Positions 1 through 5,343 of a DNA stretch of 5,343 nucleotides are shown here, one piece after another. A program made the position numbers and the translations under genes. The stretch is from Bacteroidota bacterium. GTDB taxonomy: Bacteria; Bacteroidota; Bacteroidia; Cytophagales; Cyclobacteriaceae. Within the stretch, counting starts at the first letter, position 1. Each line of letters opens with the position of its first letter. A model generated the notes under the pieces. That model had not been told where the DNA came from. It ran no database searches and saw only the letters and a list, made by a program, of their open reading frames with translations. The stretch spans positions 1-5,343 of the forward strand of contig JAEZBX010000130.1 of assembly GCA_023412765.1 (NCBI GenBank), written 5' to 3'.

Positions 1-919
1 CAGCAATTCCTCCAAACATCCAGATGTAACGTATATCCCCGTGAGGAATAATATCATGGATCTCATTTGAATGAAGATATATATCTTTGACCGGCTGGAC
101 ACGGAATGAATAGTATTTCCTGACGTCATCGACAGATTGATTCTTCTCTTTGATCAGATAATCGATGTAAACCTTCTTCAGTGATTGAAGCTTAGATTCA
201 AAGGCTTGATAATCTGTACCTGGCTTTAACTTGATATAAGGATTATAGTTCCAGCAGCACCAGCTTGTTTGTTCGCCCTGCCAGAATTCTTTTCCGGATA
301 ACGTCAGAAAAAAATCAAACTGAAGATGTGATGTCGGCTTGAAATCTTCCATTACTCCGCCAACGGTGTAGCTGGCCTCTTTTTCATTATTCAAGACTAG
401 CACCTTTCCTATGGGATCTTCGCCTGGAAAGTATTTATCCGCTTTTTCTTTTGATATGACGATGGTATTAGGCTGAAGTAACGCACTAGACTGTGACCCG
501 TAGATCATGGGTATTTCCAATATTTCCAGCAGGGCGTTGTCAGCATAGGCAAATCCTTCTTCGTAAGTGTTTTCAAGTTGATCGTCTCGCCTTACAAGAT
601 TTTGTCCCGCATTATACCACTTGTACGGAATCAACCTCGCTGCCAATTCTACCTCGGGAAAGTTGTCTTTCACAAGCGATGCCAGTGGTGCCGGAAATGC
701 AGTCCTCTTGCCTCGATCGGGTCCAGACTCATCGCTGTAAAGGCGATAAATATTATCAATGTCCTTGTAATGCTTATCGTAACTTAGTTCATGCCGTATA
801 AATAGCGCAATGACGATACACGTGGCTAATCCAAGCGCGAACCCTCCTATTTTGATGAACGAGTAGAACCTTTGAAACTCCATGTTTCTCCACGCGATGG
901 TAAAATAGTTTTTGTACAT
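1..919 (-). CDS. FtsX/MacB-like ABC transporter permease, 3' end cut off by window edge
   Basis: This reading frame is open from an ATG at 919 to the window edge, giving 306 complete codons; the rest lies to the left. The start MYKNYFTIAWRN is followed by a hydrophobic segment at about residues 19-43 and then HELSYDKHY, the usual opening of Bacteroidota permeases that combine a MacB-type periplasmic domain with an FtsX domain. Residues of about 45-295 would be the extracytoplasmic domain (IYRLYS, VISKEKADKYF, GKVLVLN and GGVMEDFKPTSHLQFDF are family-typical stretches). The sequence ends at IRYIWMFGGIA, where the second membrane helix begins. It is a paralogue of the upstream permease, with SYDKHYKDIDNIYRL here against SYDKHHRNFDRIYRV there. 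By family it is a membrane subunit that needs a separate ATPase; the substrate is unknown. No strong ribosome binding site precedes the ATG, which is common in this phylum. The start is supported by the immediate match to the family N-terminus. Confidence 0.9.
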   Translation of the reverse strand, partial: MYKNYFTIAWRNMEFQRFYSFIKIGGFALGLATCIVIALFIRHELSYDKHYKDIDNIYRLYSDESGPDRGKRTAFPAPLASLVKDNFPEVELAARLIPYKWYNAGQNLVRRDDQLENTYEEGFAYADNALLEILEIPMIYGSQSSALLQPNTIVISKEKADKYFPGEDPIGKVLVLNNEKEASYTVGGVMEDFKPTSHLQFDFFLTLSGKEFWQGEQTSWCCWNYNPYIKLKPGTDYQAFESKLQSLKKVYIDYLIKEKNQSVDDVRKYYSFRVQPVKDIYLHSNEIHDIIPHGDIRYIWMFGGIA

Positions 920-960
920 GGTAAGATGATTTATTGATGATGACCGCGACTTGTTAAAGG

Positions 961-992
961 TGTTTAAGTGTTTAAGTGTTTAGGTGTTTAAG
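961..992. repeat. 8-bp tandem repeat, four units of TGTTTAAG
   Basis: Four consecutive 8-bp units lie in the gap between the two permease genes: TGTTTAAG, TGTTTAAG, TGTTTAGG and TGTTTAAG, with one mismatch in the third unit. The preceding bases, TGTTAAAGG at 952-960, could be a decayed fifth copy. On the coding (minus) strand the array reads CTTAAACA and lies 42 to 73 nt upstream of the downstream permease ATG. The gap from 920 to 1035 otherwise shows no good gene, terminator or TAnnTTTG-type promoter. The array could be a simple-sequence tract that changes length by slippage, or an inert remnant. Confidence 0.9.
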
Positions 993-1035
993 TGGTGCAG
1001 CTGGACATCGGCGTGACAGGCTCGGATTCTAGTTT

Positions 1036-3435
1036 TTATTCGTTTCGTAGGGATTTGACAGGATCTGCCGAAGCTGCCGTGAATGATCTGAAACCTACGG
1101 TAATGATAGCTATTAGCATTGTTGAGCCCAGGGCGGTAATAAAGATAGTGGGACTAAGGTTGATCCTGTACGCGAATTCTTTTAGGTATTCATTCATTAT
1201 CAGCATGCTTACAGGAGCGGCCAGCGCAAATCCAATGGCTATGAGTTTGAAGAATTCTTTTAGGAAAAGAAAGACAATGCTATTGACGGACGCTCCCAGA
1301 ACTTTACGGATTCCCACTTCCTTGGTTTTTTGGTTAGCCATAAATGAAATCAGTCCGAACAAACCGAGGCATCCAATGAAGATCGCAACAAACGAAAAGA
1401 CCGTTATCATTTGACTCATCTTGCGTTCTCCGCGATAAAGATTGTTAACCTGTTCATCCAGAAATTCATACTTGAAAATGTATTCAGGATATCTTGACTC
1501 CCATAGTTTCTGGATTTGCCTGATGGTTGCCTGCATGTCTTTGGGTGCAATTTGAATAGAAAGGTTTCCATAGCCACCAATGTCATTCATAAGTATAACT
1601 GGCTCCATCGGCTTGCTAAGGGAACGTGTATTAAAATCCTTTACAACGCCGATTACCGGAAGTTTCTTTCCCCAAAATTCAATCTCCTTTCCGACCAGGT
1701 CTTCGTTTTGCGCATAGCCCGCTATCTGCACCAGTTTTTCATTCACAACAAAACCAGCCATGCTATCCACATCTCCAAGTTTTGCACCCGCCAATACCTT
1801 GATATCAAATAAATCCAGGTAATCTCCATCCACTTGTTTGACTTGGGCGCTCAACTCCTCTCCCTTTTCCAACACCTTGAATCCCGAACTAAGTACACCA
1901 GCCGATGATGGTGGCGAATAGTTTAGACTGGCCGCCCTTGCACCTGATAAGCGAATAACCTCATTCTTTAAAGCACGCATTTTTGTTCGGTCGGCAAGAT
2001 CATCTCGCTCCGGAATAGGCACTGTAATTATTTCATCTTTGCGAAAGCCAAGGTCCTGTTCTTCCATGAAATCCATTTGCTCGAACACGACTATCGTGCC
2101 GATAAGGAACAATTGTGAAATGAAAAATTGCAGTACTACCAAGCCACGTCTGAGATTGAATCCAGATCTGTTTTTCACATCCAGCCTACCTTTCAGGACT
2201 TCGACAGGCTTAAACCTGGAAATTGCAAATGCGGGATAAATTCCTGAAAACAACGATACGGCTACTGTAATTGTGATTAAGAACAACCACATACGGTAAT
2301 CGCTAAAATCCATGGACAACGACATGTCCAAAAAGGAATTCACCGGTAGAAGCAACAATTGTACAAGGCCCAGAGATATAACAACGGACAGTGCCGTTAC
2401 CACAAAAGTTTCGCCCGTAAATTTCAAGATCAATTGTTGTCGCGAACTTCCCAACGCCTTTCGAATGCCTACTTCTTTTGTACGCCTTACAGCCTCCGCC
2501 GTGGTGAGATTAATAAAATTAATACACGCCATCAACATGAGAAAAATACCAATCACTGTAAAAGATATTTTTGCAGCCGCCGGCATCTTTTTGTTATAAT
2601 TGCCAAATCTTGAATCGGTATGAACTTCGCTAAGCGATTGAATCAGGTAGGTCTCCTCACCTGTATTCGCATCCCCTTCGCCATTGTACTTTGCAACAAA
2701 CCCAGGAATCAGAGATTGCACGCTCTGAATGCTTTCACCCTCTTTGAGCATAAAGTAGAAATTGTCGTTGTCTGAAACGCCATTCCAACCGGCAGCCTCA
2801 AATGACGCCTTAGTTGTTATGTAAGACAGCATAAGATCAAATGGCAGATCCGTGGTAGAAGGATAGTCCTCCATTACCCCTCTGATACTATAGTCGTGAT
2901 CTTCAAAACGAACTGTCTTTCCGATTGCATTTTCGTCGCTCTGAAAATATTTGGTGGCCCATTTGTGAGAAATGATCGCTTCGTTCGGTTCGTCAATGCA
3001 TTTTCCAGCATCACCAATAATCATTTTTCTGTCGAAAATTTTAAAAAAGGCAGGTTCGGTAATTACCAGTCCCTTTGGTTCTTCATATTTCTTAAGAGTA
3101 CCATCGACTTGCTCGACGGCGATCATAGACGACCTCCTGTATGAAGTAAACACACCCTGCTCTGCGGCGTGGAAATCATTTCTGAATGCTTCGGGAAGAG
3201 CAGGTGGTATACCCTGAGTATAAGTGACTCTTCCGTTCTCAGACGATTGCGATACTACGCGGTATATTCGGTCAAAATTCCGATGGTGCTTATCGTAGCT
3301 GGCACCGTCTTTAAGAATCAAAAAAAGAATTGTGCAGCTGGTTATGCCAAGCATAAGTCCTGCAACATTGATTGCCGTGCTAACCTTGTCCCTCAGGAGC
3401 GTGCGAGTGAGTGTCTTTAAGTAGTTTTTTAGCAT
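1036..3435 (-). CDS. FtsX/MacB-like ABC transporter permease, duplicated 8-helix form
   Basis: This complete 799-residue protein is the membrane component of an ABC transporter-like complex in the cytoplasmic membrane. Hydrophobic segments lie at about 20-42, 287-309, 340-365, 382-404, 430-452, 674-698, 727-748 and 761-783. The layout is helix, MacB-type periplasmic domain (about 43-285), FtsX domain (about 290-410), then a second helix, periplasmic domain (about 453-670) and FtsX domain (about 675-795). The repeat is visible in TKEVGIRKALG at 319-329 and TKEVGIRKVLG at 704-714, the cytoplasmic stretch after the second helix of each half, which in this family lies near the ATPase interface. 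The C-terminus DPVKSLRNE is typical of Bacteroidota members. There is no Walker A or other nucleotide-binding motif, so a separate ATPase is required. Related proteins act in efflux, lipoprotein release or signalling across the envelope; the substrate cannot be told. The ATG at 3435 is chosen because the protein starts just before the first helix. The closest upstream ATG (centred near 3446) is out of frame. It is probably the first gene of a unit with the permease at 919. Confidence 0.95.
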   Translation of the reverse strand: MLKNYLKTLTRTLLRDKVSTAINVAGLMLGITSCTILFLILKDGASYDKHHRNFDRIYRVVSQSSENGRVTYTQGIPPALPEAFRNDFHAAEQGVFTSYRRSSMIAVEQVDGTLKKYEEPKGLVITEPAFFKIFDRKMIIGDAGKCIDEPNEAIISHKWATKYFQSDENAIGKTVRFEDHDYSIRGVMEDYPSTTDLPFDLMLSYITTKASFEAAGWNGVSDNDNFYFMLKEGESIQSVQSLIPGFVAKYNGEGDANTGEETYLIQSLSEVHTDSRFGNYNKKMPAAAKISFTVIGIFLMLMACINFINLTTAEAVRRTKEVGIRKALGSSRQQLILKFTGETFVVTALSVVISLGLVQLLLLPVNSFLDMSLSMDFSDYRMWLFLITITVAVSLFSGIYPAFAISRFKPVEVLKGRLDVKNRSGFNLRRGLVVLQFFISQLFLIGTIVVFEQMDFMEEQDLGFRKDEIITVPIPERDDLADRTKMRALKNEVIRLSGARAASLNYSPPSSAGVLSSGFKVLEKGEELSAQVKQVDGDYLDLFDIKVLAGAKLGDVDSMAGFVVNEKLVQIAGYAQNEDLVGKEIEFWGKKLPVIGVVKDFNTRSLSKPMEPVILMNDIGGYGNLSIQIAPKDMQATIRQIQKLWESRYPEYIFKYEFLDEQVNNLYRGERKMSQMITVFSFVAIFIGCLGLFGLISFMANQKTKEVGIRKVLGASVNSIVFLFLKEFFKLIAIGFALAAPVSMLIMNEYLKEFAYRINLSPTIFITALGSTMLIAIITVGFRSFTAASADPVKSLRNE

Positions 3436-3674
3436 AGATTTCCCATACGGCTGTCCATATAACCAATTTAGTACCAGTAGGAAAATCGAAGCTTAAAGGC
3501 TTTTTTGTGTACTTATGGAGATTGAATCCGAACAAATATGTGCGGAATCGAACGTACTAAGTATTTCTTAATTATTTTGAAGCAACCTGTAATTGATGGA
3601 ATGCATTTCTATTAAAGCTACGGACTGTCAAATAAAACTGTAGCAGTTGCGTCATAAAAGATATTCACACATGG
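3436..3674. promoter_or_regulatory. Divergent intergenic region, presumed promoters for permease and hydrolase
   Basis: These 239 bp separate two divergently transcribed genes, so at least one promoter for each must lie here unless transcription comes from farther away. No perfect Bacteroidota promoter (TTG, about 19-21 bp, TAnnTTTG) was found on either strand. The best minus-strand candidate is TTG (complement of 3583-3585), 19 bp, then TACTTAGT (complement of 3556-3563), which matches only TA and one T of the -7 element. A second partial -7, CATATTTG, lies near 3532-3540 on the minus strand without a well-placed TTG. No open frame that looks like a gene is present. The region is AT-rich around 3560-3580. 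Confidence 0.35.
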
Positions 3675-4808
3675 ATGAAAGCTGTTAAACGATTTTTCAA
3701 AATCATTGGCGCGCTGCTTCTAGCGCTGCTTGTACTCATTATTGTCGCAGGGACGCTATTCTTAAACTTTAGCCCACAATTCGGTGGATCTGCATCGAAT
3801 GATAAAAAACTATTGTATTCGCGGTCCAGTCAATATCAGGATGGAGTATTTGTAAATGCTATACCCACCTCGTTAGATATGGGATTTCGCGCCACAGCAA
3901 AAATTGCATACAAGTTCTTTTTTAATCGAGAGGAGATGTTGGAGCCCTCTCAAAGCCTCCCGTTTAAAAAAATCGATCCGGTTACATTAGCAATGCAAGG
4001 CAAAGGGTTAAAGCGAATTACCTGGCTGGGGCATTCCGCTTGTTTATTGGAGATTGATGGAAAGAGAATCTTATTCGATCCGATGCTGGGTCCGTCGCCG
4101 GCACCTCATCCATGGCTCGGACCCAAACGCTTTAGCTCGCTACCACTAACCCTTGACGAAATGCCGCGTATAGACGTCGTTGTCATCTCGCATGATCACT
4201 ACGACCACCTTGACTATGAATCGATTGTGAAGCTTTCTAAAAAGACAACTCATTTTTATACGCCGATAGGTGTTGGAACACACTTGGAAGAATGGGGAAT
4301 TGAGCCTGGCAAAATCACTGAGCTGGACTGGTGGGAACAATCCACTGTCGATGGGTTTACATTCGTGTGTACCCCAGCCCGCCATTTTTCCGGACGAGGG
4401 GTATTTGACAGATTTGCTACGCTTTGGGCTTCATGGATCGTGAAGACAGAAAATACCAACATATATTTTAGTGGCGATGGTGGATATGGCCCACACTTTT
4501 CTGAAATCGGTCAACGCTATGGCCCGTTCGACTTTGCCATGCTGGAATGCGGACAGTACAATGAGCTATGGAAAGATATCCACATGATGCCGGAAGAGAC
4601 AGTGCAGGCAGCCAAAGACTTGAAGGCAAAAGCCATGATGCCAATTCACTGGGGAGCATTCGCATTAGCGATGCACACCTGGATGGACCCCATCGAGCGT
4701 GTGACTGTCGCCGCACAAAAGGAAAATATGCCCATTGCGACTCCAATTATCGGTGAGCCTATATCACTGGATGCAAGTCACTTCCCCGACAAAAAATGGT
4801 GGAAGTAA
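3675..4808 (+). CDS. Membrane-anchored metallo-beta-lactamase-fold hydrolase, NAPE-PLD/RomA-like
   Basis: This 377-residue protein is a zinc-dependent hydrolase of the metallo-beta-lactamase fold (Lactamase_B_2 type). Residues 113-180 carry the fold's opening strands, WLGHSA with H120, and the metal-binding motif HDHYDHLD (H173, H175, D177, H178). The remaining expected ligands are H237 in TPARHFSG, D268 in SGDGGYGPHF and H325 in PIHWGAF, so the active site looks intact. HDHYDHLD, FYTPIGVG, PARHFSGRG and SGDGGYGPHF resemble the group that includes mammalian N-acyl-phosphatidylethanolamine phospholipase D and bacterial RomA-like proteins. Phospholipid phosphodiesterase activity is therefore a reasonable guess, but the substrate is not shown. 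A hydrophobic stretch at about 8-31 follows a basic start (MKAVKRFFK) and lacks a lipobox cysteine, so it is probably a signal anchor placing the enzyme at the outer face of the inner membrane. The ATG at 3675 gives this anchor; an ATG at 3671 is in another frame and stops after five codons. The nearest upstream purine stretch, AAAAGA, is a poor ribosome binding site. It could also be a lactonase or other esterase of the same fold. Confidence 0.93.
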   Translation: MKAVKRFFKIIGALLLALLVLIIVAGTLFLNFSPQFGGSASNDKKLLYSRSSQYQDGVFVNAIPTSLDMGFRATAKIAYKFFFNREEMLEPSQSLPFKKIDPVTLAMQGKGLKRITWLGHSACLLEIDGKRILFDPMLGPSPAPHPWLGPKRFSSLPLTLDEMPRIDVVVISHDHYDHLDYESIVKLSKKTTHFYTPIGVGTHLEEWGIEPGKITELDWWEQSTVDGFTFVCTPARHFSGRGVFDRFATLWASWIVKTENTNIYFSGDGGYGPHFSEIGQRYGPFDFAMLECGQYNELWKDIHMMPEETVQAAKDLKAKAMMPIHWGAFALAMHTWMDPIERVTVAAQKENMPIATPIIGEPISLDASHFPDKKWWK

Positions 4809-4843
4809 CATAGCAAACTCAGATGCTGTATTGTGCGCATCAA

Positions 4844-5343
4844 CTACACAAAACTGTCTTCTTCATGCAGTTTCATGAAACTATTTTCATTCTTTTCCAT
4901 CTGCCTGAGATGTCGTTGTGCGTGGAGCATCAAGAAATAGAGATACTGATACACGTCCAGCTTCCCCAGATTATTTACATTCATTGTCGTTCGATGCAGT
5001 ATACCCTCACCGTTAGGTAAATAATCGAGCGTTATCAGGCATTTATTTAATTGATTTCTGATCTCGCGTCGTACTTCATACAGGCCGACTTTACCCGTGG
5101 GCTGATGGTGCTCAGGACGCTGCCACGGAAATGCATCTGGGTCTGCGATTTGAAGCATAGCTTCGCTGCCCAGCGAATAGTCAGACGGAAACTCAATTGA
5201 AACCGATGCACCCTGACTCTTGGCCAAAGCCTTTGTCCTGGCATTATCTATAATGATAAGCAAGTAATGATTCGTAAGCATAATATGTTCAAGCACCTCA
5301 TTAATGTTCCACGCGCCAGGAAGCGGGTTATGGCAACGCAACG
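4844..5343 (-). CDS. DinB-family (DinB_2-like) protein, 5' end cut off by window edge
   Basis: The frame is open from the right edge to a TAG at 4844-4846, giving about 165 visible residues. It is probably missing a short N-terminal part, since no ATG start is present and the first candidate, a TTG at 5341, sits at the edge. The sequence fits the DinB/YfiT-like four-helix bundle. There is a first-helix histidine in WNINEVLEHI (visible residue 19), a middle part with PWQRPEHHQPTGK, and a last helix with HAQRH (visible residues 140 and 144). H19, H140 and H144 match the three-histidine metal site of this family. Some members are metal-dependent, thiol-linked transferases such as bacillithiol or mycothiol S-transferases; most have no known function, so none is assigned here. 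The gene converges on the plus-strand hydrolase with 35 bp between the stop codons, and no functional tie is evident. Confidence 0.85.
   Translation of the reverse strand, partial: LRCHNPLPGAWNINEVLEHIMLTNHYLLIIIDNARTKALAKSQGASVSIEFPSDYSLGSEAMLQIADPDAFPWQRPEHHQPTGKVGLYEVRREIRNQLNKCLITLDYLPNGEGILHRTTMNVNNLGKLDVYQYLYFLMLHAQRHLRQMEKNENSFMKLHEEDSFV
4869..4882. repeat. 14-bp perfect palindrome near the convergent gene ends
   Basis: AGTTTCATGAAACT reads identically on both strands and lies in the 3' end of the DinB-like gene, where it encodes part of S-F-M-K-L. It begins 61 nt past the stop of the plus-strand hydrolase. In plus-strand RNA it could fold into a five-pair stem with a four-base loop, followed by the T-rich tract ATTTTCATTCTTTT. 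The stem is AT-rich and weak, so a terminator role for the hydrolase transcript is only a possibility, and coincidence of codons is equally likely. Confidence 0.35.

Noticed and set aside
493..801. 102-codon plus-strand open frame
   Set aside because: It is antisense to the partial permease, which is open through the whole interval and shows family motifs.
995..1006. Imperfect palindrome GTGCAGCTGGAC between the permease genes
   Set aside because: It is short and has a central mismatch pair, so it is not distinguishable from chance and no regulator is known to suggest it as an operator.
992..1414. 140-codon plus-strand open frame
   Set aside because: It lies almost wholly antisense to the C-terminal FtsX domain of the permease, whose motifs are clear, and its translation resembles no family.
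3489..3506. AAGC/GCTT stem followed by six T residues, terminator-like on the plus strand
   Set aside because: The stem is only four or five pairs, and no plus-strand gene lies upstream for it to terminate.
3626..3631. TTGACA on the minus strand, like an E. coli -35 box
   Set aside because: No matching -10 hexamer lies at 16-18 bp, and this promoter type is not the rule in Bacteroidota.
4822..4841. GATGC/GCATC inverted repeat in the convergent gap
   Set aside because: A five-pair stem with a ten-base loop and no T-tract is too weak to call a terminator.
5339..5341. TTG as the start codon of the DinB-like gene
   Set aside because: It is at the window edge, and family members normally have residues before this point, so the frame most likely continues beyond the window.

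Overview
The window looks like ordinary chromosome from a Bacteroidota bacterium, most likely of the Cytophagales type. The evidence is indirect. There are two large FtsX/MacB-type permeases of the kind that phylum carries in many copies, including the typical C-terminal ending DPVKSLRNE. No start codon has a strong Shine-Dalgarno sequence, and no E. coli-like promoters are evident. No rRNA, tRNA, CRISPR array, transposase or phage gene was seen.

Layout. On the minus strand, reading right to left, a complete 799-residue ABC-transporter permease (3435 to 1036) is followed after a 116-bp gap by the first 306 codons of a second, paralogous permease (919 to 1), which runs off the left edge. The gap contains a four-unit tandem array of an 8-bp sequence. 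To the right of the complete permease lies a 239-bp divergent intergenic region. After it, on the plus strand, comes a complete membrane-anchored metallo-beta-lactamase-fold hydrolase of the NAPE-PLD/RomA-like group (3675 to 4808) with all expected metal ligands. It converges, with a 35-bp gap, on a minus-strand DinB-family protein (4844 to 5343) whose N-terminus lies beyond the right edge.

How the genes may work together. The two permeases are probably co-transcribed or co-regulated. They would need an ATP-binding subunit that is not encoded here, and by family they act on the cell envelope, in export, lipoprotein or peptide handling, or mechanotransmission. The hydrolase has an N-terminal membrane anchor and belongs to a family that includes phospholipid-cleaving enzymes, so an envelope or lipid role is plausible. 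Its link to the permeases rests only on divergent adjacency. The DinB-like protein has no evident functional link. No clearly new system was found; the most noticeable unexplained element is the 8-bp tandem array between the permeases.
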